Shown here: positions 55,279-64,000 of the stretch, one piece after another
How the letters are laid out: each line of letters opens with the position of its first letter
Position numbering within the stretch: position 1 is the first letter of the stretch
Assembly (NCBI GenBank): GCA_033032175.1
Contig: CM065309.1
Coordinates: 21,328,001 to 21,392,000, forward strand
Length of the DNA: 64,000 nucleotides
Direction: 5' to 3'
Source: Saturnia japonica
Taxonomy: Eukaryota > Arthropoda > Insecta > Lepidoptera > Saturniidae
Notes under the pieces: model-generated
What the model was told of the DNA's origin: nothing
Databases searched by the model: none
The model's input: the letters and a program-made list of their open reading frames with translations, nothing else
Position numbers and translations under genes: made by a program

Positions 55279-56777
55279 CGATTGTTTTTATGTTTGATAA
55301 GTGTAATGGTTGAGTCCGTTCTTCGATAATTGTATTTGAATCTGGAAGTTTATTTGTGAATTGATCTTTGAAATAATTTTCGTAACTAGAATTGTTTAAT
55401 TGTGAATGAGTTAAAGTGTTTACAGGATTACGGGATAAAGCATCCGCATTAGCATTAATTCGACCTGGCTTATAAATAATTTCATAGTCGTATTCTTCTA
55501 GTTTTAATCGCCAGCGAAGTAAACGTCCACCTTGATCTTTAGCATTAAATAACCATGTGAGGGGACGGTGATCTGTAACTATTTTGAAATGGTAGCCGTA
55601 AAGATATTGGTCGAAACGTGTTTACACCAAAAATAATAGCAAGAAGTTCCTTTTCTGTCGTGGAATAGTTACCTTCTTGTCGATTTAAAGTACGAGATGC
55701 ATAAGCGATAGGCTTATCTTTGCCAATTTCACCTTGTGATAAAATTGCGCCGACAGCATAATTAGAAGCATCCGTAGTAACAATAAAAGGTTTAGAGAAA
55801 TCAGGATATTGTAGTAGAGGAGCTGAAATTAATTTTTGTTTAAGAGTGTTGAAAGCTTGCTCTTGTTCATGAGACCAATAAAAATTAACATCTTTTTTTA
55901 ATAAAGAGGTAAGAGGCTTTGTTATTTGAGAAAAGTTCTCAATGAAACGACGATAATAACCTGTTAATCCGAGAAAAGACTTTATGTCTTTGGGAGTTTT
56001 AGGTGTGGGAAAATGAGAAATAGCCTTGACCTTGTCAGGGCTAGGTAAAACACCCTTGTCGGTTATGACGTGCCCAAGATAAGCAACTTCTCGTCGCAAA
56101 AACTCACATTTATCGGGCTGTAACTTTAAATTTGCTTCTCTGAGTCTAGTAAATATAAGTTCGAGTTTCTGAATATTCGTTTCAAGGTCATGGGAATACA
56201 GGATACAGTCATCTAGATAAACATAACAATGTAGACCTTGTAAACCTGAAAGGACTGAATTCATCATCCTTTGGAATGTGGCGGGAGCATTCTTTAAGCC
56301 AAACGGCATTCTCGTAAATTCGAAATGCCCTGAAATATTATTAGTTGTGACACTGAAACCTGTTATTTCAGCGTCTTTAGGATTTAAGCATAACTGGTGG
56401 AAACTAGAGGCCAAATCTAGTATAGTAAAATATTTTGCGTGGCCTAATTGATCTAAGATATCGTTTATTAAAGGAATAGGATAAACTTCGGTAACTGTGA
56501 CATCATTTAAACGACGGTAATCTATAACGATACGCCATTTTCGTTTGCCGGAAGCATCTAGCTTCTTTGGGACTACCCAGATGGGGGCACTCCATGGAGA
56601 AATTGAAGGGCGAATAATATTTTGATCAAGCATTTTCGTGATTTGTTTTTCAACTTCGTCCTTATATACCTCAGGAAAGCGATAGGACTTTACATGTATG
56701 GGGGCGGCATCCCCAGTATTGATAGAGTGTTGGATTATATCCGTATGTGTTAAAACTTCACCTTCTAGATGGAACAC
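55279..56777 (-). pseudogene. reverse transcriptase and RNase H of the gypsy element, truncated and frameshifted
   Basis: In the frame 56777-55545, RT motifs appear in order: VVPKK, WRIVIDYRRLN, TILDLASSFHQ (catalytic D121), FTRMPFGLKNAP, YVYLDD (catalytic D189-D190) and LGHVIT. The RNase H domain starts at VTTDASNYAVGAIL (D336) and includes TTEKELLA (E375). A frameshift near 55618 moves the rest of RNase H to another frame, down to about 55280. The 5' side stops at 56777, where repeat X begins: the codon before the frame becomes TAG in X. Protease and gag are lost. The sequence looks recently active. Confidence 0.9.
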
Positions 56778-57489
56778 CTATTTTGCCTAAGTGAAGCCTT
56801 CTGAAAACACAAAAATATTCACATAAAAGATACACGTGAACAATATACTACGCTGGCTATGAGGCCTTCTATCAAAGCTTCGACATACGCAGGCGCACAA
56901 ACACGTCCTAAAACGCATATAATGAAGCAATGATGGTTCAGTTGGTAGCGTATACGAACTTGGCGTCGATTGACGTAATTTGGATCCATGCAATGAGCCT
57001 GAGTTTTCGGTGAAAGAAAACATCGTGATGAACCCATAGCATGGATGTAGAACTTTTTCTAATATCCTTCTGGCTAGCTTGGTAGCTAGTTGAAAATCTA
57101 TCGCCAAACCGATAGATATGTTCCGGCAGCTGCACTTGAGAGCCAGTCTTCCACTAGGCTTAGCGTGCTAATATGCTAAATGCAACAATGCTTAACATAT
57201 AACGGTGAAAAAACCATGTGGTGTCGTGGGACACCAGATAGGAACGAAGTTCCTTATTATAAAATATTAATTTCAAGTTCTATTCGAGGTATAAAGAAAA
57301 TAATTATTCGGGTATACATTTTGACGTGACAATGTCTTATAATTCGATGGAGCCGGCTGCACGCACGAAAAAACATGACTCATGCGGCGTTACGTCGCTC
57401 TGAGGCGTTCCATTTAAGGCTTGAAGTGCAAGCGAGAGCGCGGAACGAGCGACAAAGAGGCACATTGGCCTCAGCGTTCGGCAGCGTTC
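56776..57489 (+). repeat. right copy of direct repeat X, with empty gypsy site
   Basis: Copy of 51298-52002 with few differences. It runs through GGCAGCGTTC without interruption into GACATCTGTCTC, whereas the left copy is broken by the LTR at exactly that point. This copy therefore shows the locus before insertion. Confidence 0.85.
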
Positions 57490-58260
57490 GACATCTGTCT
57501 CTTTCCTACTTGAGTGAGCGATGCGTCCGCGTGGACAGCTGCTTTATAATAATACATTTACATGTTTTCGTCAAGTATGAAGTGCAGTGAAAAGTGAATG
57601 TGGTGTCAATTGTTTATAGCAACGATAATTGCGGCGATAAAGGTAATGATTCTTTCGATATTGAATATATGTTCAGTGATATATTGTCGAATATTCCTGC
57701 TTTCATCATTAAAATAAATAGCATCGGTCCGCTAGTGCAGCGATTGTAAGTTATGCTATAATTGACAAAACTATAACAATAAGTTAACAGAACTATTTGT
57801 ATTTATGCGTACAAATAAATGTAACTTGATCAATTCAATTGTCATTTCCATTTACCTCCTTCTCTATATCCATACAAAATATCTATCAAACAAATAAAAT
57901 TAAAATTTTCTTTTGAAAAATGATACCATTCCATCAGTATTTTCTTATGACGTTGTCACGTTCAACTATCGACAGTAAACCGACTTTACAGACAACCGAT
58001 TTTTTTTTAATTTATAGAAATAAAAAAAAAACTACTTTACTAATAATATACAAAGAAACAGCTATTTACATGAATGTTAATAATTAAGCCTAATTATGTT
58101 CTATCATAGAAACTATAGCTTTATGGTAACTAAAATAAGATATATTTATTTGTGATTCGATAGCAAACTCCAATATTAATATCAGTCATCACGCAGACTA
58201 TACGTTAGACACTGTATAACCATCATACACATAAAAATCTTACGCTTTTTTAAAAGTTAC
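57490..58260. other. continuation of repeat X and unassigned stretch
   Basis: 57490-57640 is GC-richer, with a TTTATAATA TATA-like element (57543) and a donor-like AAAGGTAATG (about 57639-57648). It may be the promoter or leader of the element of which X is a part. No coding frame follows. Confidence 0.35.
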
Positions 58261-58332
58261 GGTCGTTTTTTGCCGGCTAGGTTACCCCTCCGCAACGCCA
58301 CATAAGGAATCTCGTTTCAAAAACCTACAAAG

Positions 58333-58349
58333 AGGAGACCGAGGTAATA
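58333..58349. repeat. target-site duplication, left copy (right copy 58851-58867)
   Basis: A perfect 17-base direct repeat brackets the LINE insertion; no mismatch has accumulated. Confidence 0.9.
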
Positions 58350-58685
58350 CAATGTGAGCCTCCACCTGTACCGTGGTTCTTAGAGGCCAGTATGGATAGA
58401 ACTTCTATTGTTACGGCATTTAGGTTAAGGTCTGGACACATTCCATCAAGAAAATTTGGATATCTCATGAAAAAAGTAAACTCACCATTTTGCAATCACT
58501 GTGATAAGATAGATGATGTCCATCATTTCTTGATGGAGTGTTCCAGTACAGATAATTATAGGATAGCTTTAAACGACAAATATAATATTAATATATGTGA
58601 CGTAGGTGTATATCACAGTATTCTGGCAGAACCGACATCGGATGCTGCCAGAATGCTGTGTGGTTCTTTCAAATTCTTTAGCTAA
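58350..58685 (+). pseudogene. LINE ORF2 C-terminal fragment with Cys/His motif
   Basis: The frame is open from the very first inserted base (58350) to TAA at 58683-58685, 111 codons. The text PWFLEASMDRTSIVTAFRL and GHIPSRKFGYLMKK is followed by a C-x2-C-x7-HH-x4-C cluster (CNHCDKIDDVHHFLMEC), a zinc-knuckle-like motif found at the C-terminus of several LINE clades (I, R1, jockey). The rest of ORF2, including reverse transcriptase, is missing through 5' truncation at reverse transcription. The ATG at 58392 is internal. No stops in the retained part, consistent with a young insertion. Confidence 0.75.
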
Positions 58686-58850
58686 TGTGTTGTCTTCTTC
58701 CTTCGAAAGCTGTATAAAATTGATATATATTTTATTTTTTTTAGTTTATAGTTCTTGCTAGCATTAGTAATAGGTATAGGTTATAATGGGACTGGCATGT
58801 CCTTAGGGACAAAAGCCCGTAAAAAAAAAATTGAGATAAAAAAAAAAAAA
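58350..58850 (+). mobile_element. 5'-truncated LINE with exact 17-bp target-site duplication
   Basis: AGGAGACCGAGGTAATA occurs at 58333-58349 and again at 58851-58867. Between them lie the end of a LINE ORF, a ~165-base 3' UTR and an A-rich tail (58821-58850, interrupted by TTGAGAT). The target lies inside or beside a family G repeat. This is a textbook target-primed insertion. Confidence 0.9.
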
Positions 58851-58867
58851 AGGAGACCGAGGTAATA

Positions 58868-59030
58868 GAAAACATTTTAAAATGTATTCTATCTCATTCT
58901 CTCGCAAGGTAAATCCTATTGATGTATGTAAGGATACAAATCGTTGTAGTGTCGCTTTTTTGTTTCATCGAGTTTGAAATGTCAACGGTGCTAAAGAATT
59001 TTTTACTTCAAAAAGGTGTTTCTATGTTTT
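58868..59030 (-). repeat. dispersed repeat, family G (copy 2), interrupted by the LINE
   Basis: 'tctatctcattctctcgcaag', 'gtgtcgcttttttgtttcatcg' and 'gctaaagaattttttacttc' align with 63065-63180 and 25555-25640. The part before the LINE (58260-58349) may be its other half. Confidence 0.5.
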
Positions 59031-59065
59031 AGAATTTAGAGTATAATTTTGTAATACTTTCTACC

Positions 59066-59293
59066 CCTTTTTAAGCGTATTGCGTGCACGGAAGACTGAG
59101 ATTTGGCATGGTTAAAGTTTATATGGAGAAGGAGTGCACAAAGTTTAAATATTGACATTGTCACTCAATGAAAAGTGGCAGCAAGTATTATAATATTCAT
59201 TATTTAGGTTCATACTGTAAATGTCAAACAGAAAATAGTCTTTGATTAAAAAGTTTCTGGTCGAATTTCGAGCATTGGGCGACCGCTACTAAT
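59066..59293 (+). mobile_element. Helitron-like element, family J (copy 5), partial
   Basis: Runs from 'ttttaagcgtattgcgtgcac' to GGGCGACCGCTACT. It retains the 'ggcatggttaaagtttatatgg' block missing from copy 2. The 5' end and the CTAG are lost or mutated. Confidence 0.5.
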
Positions 59294-59340
59294 AATAATT
59301 ATGTAATTGTATTGTTTTGTTTTTATTTTTTTATTTTTTG

Positions 59341-59880
59341 AACTGACTACACTGTTAGCCTTAGGGGCCCTATCCAATAACAGAGCCGCTGCGGCTTTTA
59401 CAGCTTCACCGGACTTGGGGGCGATTGCTTAGGGCACTTAGCCGCGAAAGTTTGTGACGGCCCGCATGAGGGTGCCAGAGTGGCCGAACCTCGGCTCGGG
59501 CGGTCGTCGAGAATGCGAAAAGGTCGCGATCTATCTAATTCCCTAATCTTAAGAAAATTCGAGCTAACTAACATATACTCATATGCACGTTCCCCTCCTC
59601 CTGGGAGGAAGGAAGGAACCATACGTATGTGTATTTAGTAATCGGAATGGTTTTTCTACACTAACTAGCGCATTAGTCTAACTAGCGCAAAAAAGAGGAG
59701 AAAAAAAGGTCGCTTACAGAACCTATGTACCTGTGTGGTGTGCACGACGCACGTGTGTGTGTCCATACCTGTGTAATGTTGTATGTGGGTAGCTAAGTGT
59801 TGCACGTATAGTGTCACTTGTATCGCGCGGGCGGCTGCCTGACCCAAGGGCTTCACACCGAGGAACGGACCTAGGCTGGG
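59341..59880 (-). mobile_element. jockey-like LINE 3' UTR, minus orientation, 5'-truncated
   Basis: The complement of the LINE 3' terminus (AACTGACTACACTGTTAGCC) follows a T-rich run at 59321-59340. The sequence aligns with 8907-9420 and stops abruptly at CTAGGCTGGGA (59880). Only 3' UTR remains; the minus ORFs across it are by-products. Confidence 0.7.
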
Positions 59881-60600
59881 AGTAATTGTATTGTATTCAG
59901 AAGTCCGTATTTATACAGCACAATACAGTACATGTTACATATTGTAGATACGCTCGATTAGCTGTCTAATGACTTAGAAGTCGTGGTGTGAGAATATCGG
60001 TTTTGTTTGCACAACTTATTGGCTTTTAGCTAATGAATTGCGATATTTGCGACGGCTGTTGAGACTTTTCTATAAGTTCTAGTAAGCTACATATTAGTAC
60101 TTGTCTACATATGAAACAGCATTGTCATTCTCAATCGTTTAAGGTTACGACTTTTGGAGGGATTGACGGTTAAAACATATGATATAAATTTTGGAATGGT
60201 ACCTAATATTAATTATTATATAGTAATAATTGCTTCCGTGTACAATCTTTTATTAAAATTGATAGAGATTTAATTAAACATTACTTTTTCGATTTTTGAA
60301 GTGAAAACTTCTTTTGCCGCGTTGAGCGATTTTTGGATGGGGAAACACATATGGGTTCGCGTGACCTTGACCTCGATGTCCCACCTCGTGTCGATGACCT
60401 CGACATGCTCGTGACGTATTGCGCTTGCGTCAGACTAGCGACACGTAATATAGCAGCCCGCGTGCATGTATACGCATATATACACTAATACATTGTATAT
60501 ACTCGACGGTATCATATGCGTGTTTGACTTTTTGGTTGGGTAAAATTAGTAATGGGTAATGATGGGTAATTCAGACTATACTTGATTTCCAAATTCAATA
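59881..60600. other. unassigned stretch
   Basis: No gene. A GC-richer patch with repeated CCTCG phrases (60360-60440) was not matched. The start 'gaagtgaaaacttcttttgcc' (60298) resembles the end of family G. Confidence 0.4.
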
Positions 60601-60609
60601 TTGAGTTTT

Positions 60610-60720
60610 CTTACATGGGCCCTAAAAAATATACACGGCGAACTGTGGGTGTACATTAGTACACCTCTGCCTAACCCTTCGGGGATACAGGCGTGGTGGT
60701 ATGTTATGATTGACCTTAAA
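60610..60720 (+). repeat. SINE tail (same family as 35925-36175)
   Basis: 'cttacatgggccctaaa', 'cacggcgaactgtgggtgtac', 'cacctctgcctaacccttc', then 'ggcgtggtggtatgttatg'. The tRNA-like head is missing. Confidence 0.5.
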
Positions 60721-60767
60721 ATACAACATTGAATAAAAAAATATAAGTGTAATATATTGTTGTGTAA

Positions 60768-61073
60768 GGTACCTTTTTTCTTCTTTTTTTGCGCTAGTTA
60801 GTGTAGAAAAACCTTTCCGATCACTAAATACACATACACATGGTTACTTCCTTCCTCCTAGGAGAAAGGGAACATGCCTATGAGTATATATTAGTTAGCT
60901 CGAATCGTAGGAGTAGGGATTCAGTTAGATCGCGACCTATTCGCATTCGCGACGACCGCCCGAGCCGAGGTTCGGCCACTCTGGCACCCTCGTGCGAGTC
61001 GTCCAAAACTTTCGCGGCTGAGTGACTTTTGCGCTCGCCCCCAAGTTCGGTGAAGTTGTAAAAGCCGCAGCTA
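60768..61073 (+). mobile_element. jockey-like LINE 3' UTR fragment, plus orientation, joined to gypsy gag
   Basis: Aligns with 5440-5750, from the T-rich segment before GCGCTAGTTAGTGTAG to AAAAGCCGCAG. The LINE 3' terminus is missing and sequence switches at 61073/61074 to CTATAAAGGAGTG, which belongs to the adjacent gag fragment. Confidence 0.65.
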
Positions 61074-61561
61074 TAAAGGAGTGTATTTATGATATTTTGA
61101 AATCTAATGAGTAGCTGGACTGTAATCGTGTTAAACATGTTTCTACGCGTAAAGAATATTGGGTTACATCTTCTGATGGTAACTGTTTCCAATTTTGTAA
61201 ATCTACTAGTAAATGGGTAGAGTGTTTTTTTTCCCGAATGTATTTCTGAGAAAAAGTTTAATCTCCGACCAATTATTAAAATTTTTGAGACAACATGCTC
61301 TTTGGGCTTTGCCCTCGAGCTGGGAAATGATATATTTACATAAAACGTTCTGTTGGTCTGTACTCGAAAGTGAAATTGCGTTTTCACAAAAGTTAAAAAT
61401 GCTGGTAAAGTTTGCCGATCACCGTTATACGGTTTAATAAACTTGGTTAAGACTGAAAGCGAAATTTTATCAGTCATATTAGCTGATGTTTCCTCTTTAG
61501 GATTTTCGACTGTTGAATCGGAATTTTCGTCTACTTCTACTCTGTTTCTTTTAGGAGGCAT
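61074..61561 (-). pseudogene. gypsy gag N-terminal fragment, decayed
   Basis: From the ATG at 61561 the minus frame starts MPPKRNRVEVDENSD, then DKISLSVLTKFIKPYNGDRQTLPAFL, the FxxFxGxxxxLxxFL opening typical of insect Ty3/gypsy gag. Frame changes follow (FSEIHSGKKT, then in another register WKQLPSEDV and YSLRVETCLTRLQ). The 227-codon frame that runs on to 60878 is artificial, because its second half is LINE 3' UTR. It may belong to the same family as the 52-57 kb element, whose gag is missing, but nothing in the sequence proves that. Confidence 0.55.
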
Positions 61562-62203
61562 GTATTATAATTATTATTTTATACAGTACAGGTCAACAGA
61601 AATACAACAATATGATAAAACACAAACAATAAAAACAAAAATAAGAATGTTCAAATATAGAACCTTCAAAAAATTATTATTATAAAATCTAAAAGATGTA
61701 AATTTGCAAATTGTTGTAAAATAATGTAAAAATATTAATAAACTTCAAGATTGAAATGTAGAGAAATATGCTGAATAATTATTAGAATAATAAAGTTAAA
61801 GTTGTATAATTATTATTAAATGGTGTAAAAATGTATTAATAATAATTTTTTAAAAAGGTTAACTCGTAAAGAAAAACTCTGAGAAAATTATTTAAATTGA
61901 AGATGTCGTTTTCGACAAATAAACATTAAATGTTCCGAACAAAGAATACTTTTGAGTATTCTGAAAATATCAATTATGTATGTTTTACAAAAGATTTAAA
62001 TTTTAGAATCCTCGAATTTATGGACACAATTCACACAAAAAAAATCACTCACAATATGATCACAGCTTTCATGAACATTTTGTAGAACGGCTTTTTCCTC
62101 AAAAGCCGTGGTAAACTTGTAGGTCACAGGAGTGTGACGTGACGTCAACGAAGCGTCGGGTGCCTGGCGACTCAGAGAATCGTATTGCAGGTTACCGCGA
62201 AGT
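61562..62203 (-). other. probable leader of the gag fragment
   Basis: AT-rich sequence upstream of the gag ATG with no ORF. It contains a perfect 9-bp hairpin ACGGCTTTT/AAAAGCCGT (62087-62095, 62101-62109) and ends in a GC-richer block with TGCCTGGCGACTCAGAG. It does not match the LTR at 52003-52230. No primer-binding site was proven. Confidence 0.35.
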
Positions 62204-62465
62204 CCTTTTTGCGCTAGTTAGTGTAGAAAAACCTTTCCGATCACTAAATACACATACACATGGTTCCTTCCTTCCTCCCAGGAGAAAGGGAACATGCTTA
62301 TGAGTATATATTAGTTAGCTCTAATCGTAGGAGTAGGGATTCAGTAAAACTTTCGCGGCTGAGTGACTTTTGCGCTCACCCCCAAGTTCGGTGAAGTTGT
62401 AAAAGCCGCAGCTATAAAGGAGTGTATTTATGATAATTTGAACTCTAATGAGTAGTAGCTGGTTG
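62204..62465 (+). repeat. second copy of the LINE/gag junction unit, with 79-bp deletion
   Basis: Repeats 60784-61113 in direct orientation, about 1420 bp away: LINE 3' UTR, the same AAAAGCCGCAG|CTATAAAGG junction, then the first ~40 bases of gag-side sequence. It lacks the segment corresponding to 60926-61004. Confidence 0.7.
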
Positions 62466-62900
62466 AATTTTCACAGAATATTAGACAGGTACAATAACGA
62501 ATGAAAATAGTAATAAGAAAAAAAAATGTTTTCTTTATCGGAACATTTATTCCCAGGGTACAACTCTGACTTAGCTGATATTTTTGTTATTCTCTGTTAG
62601 TGAATTTATATCGAATATGAAACACGTCATCATAAATATTGACATATTGTATGATTTATGTATCCCGCTCGGTAGTGTATTTTATTAAATTCTATACGTA
62701 CAAATTTACCACGGTAATTCGGACTTATCGAAAGGTTACGGTGATGTAAAACCTCGCATAAAATGTGGATTTACCAATTTGGCTGGTCTTATATGCTTGT
62801 TCTGTCTACATTTCAGGTGTAATAATGCCTTTTAAAAATCCAATATAACAATTGAACCAATGTAAAAGAATGTATTTTTATCAACTCAGTGTTATAACAA
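62466..62900. other. unassigned stretch
   Basis: No gene or matched repeat. Confidence 0.4.
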
Positions 62901-62904
62901 TAAA

Positions 62905-63190
62905 AAATATTGTGTGTGCAGTTCACACGTGGTGGAAGTGAACAGAAAAAATAAAAATAATCACACAAACTATATACGTGAACAATACACCACGCTGGTT
63001 GTGACGGCTTTTCCCAAGGCTTCGAAATACGCAGGCGCACACACACCTTACTCTGTATAATGTAATCTATCTCATTCTCTCGCAAGTTAAATGCGATAGA
63101 TAAATGTGTTTGTCTCTTTTTGTTGTCGCTTTTTCGCTTCATTGAGATTCAAACCACAATTGTACTAGAGAAGTTCTCACTTCAAAAAAC
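62905..63190 (-). repeat. dispersed repeat, family G (copy 3), near complete
   Basis: 'tgtgtgcagttcacacgtgg', 'tacgtgaacaatacaccacg', 'cgaaatacgcaggcgcacac', 'attctctcgcaagttaaatg' and 'cgctttttcgcttcattgag' link the partial copies at 25240, 51298, 56776 and 58868 into one ~285-bp unit. Confidence 0.55.
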
Positions 63191-63294
63191 GGTAAAATAA
63201 GATTTTATTTCATTTTGTTTATAAACAAAAATGATAGGAGATTAATTAGTTTTTCACGGAAACATACCTACTTAATATTTATACTCTTTTAACC

Positions 63295-63460
63295 GACTTA
63301 AACAAAACTCGGGAGGTTACTAAAATCGAATGTATTTTGTTAAATGGATTTTCAGCCATAACGTCATTGCTTATGAAGCGATTTGGATGATTCTTTTTCG
63401 TTGGATAGGTGATACCTCAAGGGTAGTCCCATTTTAAGTTGATTGGCATTGGAACTTGTA
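63295..63460 (+). repeat. dispersed repeat, family E (copy 2)
   Basis: Aligns with 32235-32425 and begins with 'taaccgacttaaacaaaactc'. Confidence 0.55.
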
Positions 63461-64000
63461 TTGCAAACGCTTGCGAGAGCTTATCAATTAATCTATCCTA
63501 TGTGTGTAAGTTTGATGGAATTTTAGTTTTTTTTTTATTGTTGACAAATTTACTTACAATCTGTCTAGAGAGTTTAAGTAAATCATCCACCACTTTATGC
63601 CACAATAGAACCACAAGGAATAAAACACTTGCTTTGGTGAAATGTATTTGTGTTGTTAAACGAACGAAAATATTAAAAATTGAAGTCTACATTTTAGAAG
63701 ATTTTATACGTAGGTATATTTGTTAGGTCTAAGTCGGCAAGCCTGCGCGTTTTGCCTGTTTTTTTTTTTATAGGTAAAAATAGATGTAAAGTTGGCACTG
63801 CCTCTGTAATTTTGTACATATCCGCATCTTTTAATGTATTTTTGTTAATTATTTTTCTACAAACCCTTATTTTGTGATTGCAGAATGTTTTTTTTGTGCT
63901 AGTTGATATATTTTTATAGTTAGATACATTACTTGTTTAATATTTTATTATATATTTCTATTGATATGTTTTTCTGAAATAAACATTGAATCTTAAATTC
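63461..64000. other. unassigned AT-rich stretch to the window end
   Basis: No gene recognised; the 95-codon frame at 63439-63726 starts inside repeat E and lacks motifs. Confidence 0.4.

Larger units (their letters stand above)
52003..56777 (-). mobile_element. Ty3/gypsy element with env-like gene (errantivirus-like), 5' half missing
   Basis: In minus orientation, from low to high coordinate: 3' LTR, polypurine tract, env-like frame, integrase, RNase H and reverse transcriptase. Similarity stops at 56777, where repeat X begins again, so protease, gag and 5' LTR are absent. Genes carry a few frameshifts, mostly at homopolymers, and single stops, so the copy is fairly young but defective. The env-like gene makes this an endogenous-retrovirus type of insect element. 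Confidence 0.85.

Noticed and set aside
60878..61561. 227-codon minus-strand gene
   Set aside because: Only the first part is gag-like. The rest reads through a frame change into LINE 3' UTR, so it is an accidental fusion frame.
61562..62203. 5' LTR of the gypsy element at 52-57 kb
   Set aside because: No match to the 52003-52230 LTR could be found by eye; kept only as a probable gag leader.

Overview
The window looks like intergenic and intronic DNA from a repeat-dense, AT-rich insect genome, most probably a moth or butterfly. This placement is an inference. It rests on mariner copies with cecropia/mori-type terminal repeats, BEL/Pao and gypsy/errantivirus-like retroelements, jockey- and CR1-like LINEs, short Helitron-like elements ending in CTAG, and SINE tails of a kind common in Lepidoptera. 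No bacterial, plasmid or CRISPR structure is present.

Only two pieces of host genes are well supported. Bases 3-737 hold the last coding exon of a plus-strand gene for a Ser/Arg- and Glu/Lys-rich protein that I cannot name. Bases 42227-42423 hold the first coding exon of a class A G-protein-coupled receptor (N-terminus plus TM1, ending in a perfect AG|GTAAGT donor). Its next exon is not visible in the following 21.5 kb. Almost everything else recognisable is mobile-element debris.

Layout. 0-3.2 kb: gene end and unassigned AT-rich DNA. 3.2-9.6 kb: a nested cluster with a BEL/Pao 3' end and LTR, a jockey-like LINE 3' end, a second decayed BEL/Pao element, and an opposite-strand LINE 3' end with its poly(A). 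10.0-11.3 kb: a nearly intact mariner with one premature stop. 14.8-17.6 kb: a second mariner and two Helitron-like copies. 18.3 kb: TATCGATA palindromes. 19.6-21.3 kb: a decayed minus-strand gene of a repeated, uncharacterised family. 23.5-27.1 kb: foldback element, hairpin and Helitron-like copies. 27.4-32.1 kb: mariner, MINE-like repeat, CR1-like LINE, Helitron-like copy, mariner. 32.2-41.6 kb: dispersed repeats, a foldback element, a LINE tail, a tRNA-derived SINE and Helitron-like copies. 42.2-51.3 kb: receptor exon, intron and repeats. 51.3-57.6 kb: an env-bearing gypsy element truncated at its 5' side and bracketed by a ~710 bp direct repeat. 58.3-63.5 kb: a LINE insertion with a 17-bp target-site duplication, LINE tails, a gypsy gag fragment inside a partial direct duplication, and further repeats.

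The window has no operon or shared pathway; the story is layered insertion and decay. The most informative observations are three full-length Helitron-like copies with consistent TC...CTAG ends and A^T sites, the gypsy insertion whose empty site survives in the duplicated flank, the LINE with an exact target duplication, the almost intact mariner, and the decayed transposase-like gene at 20 kb.
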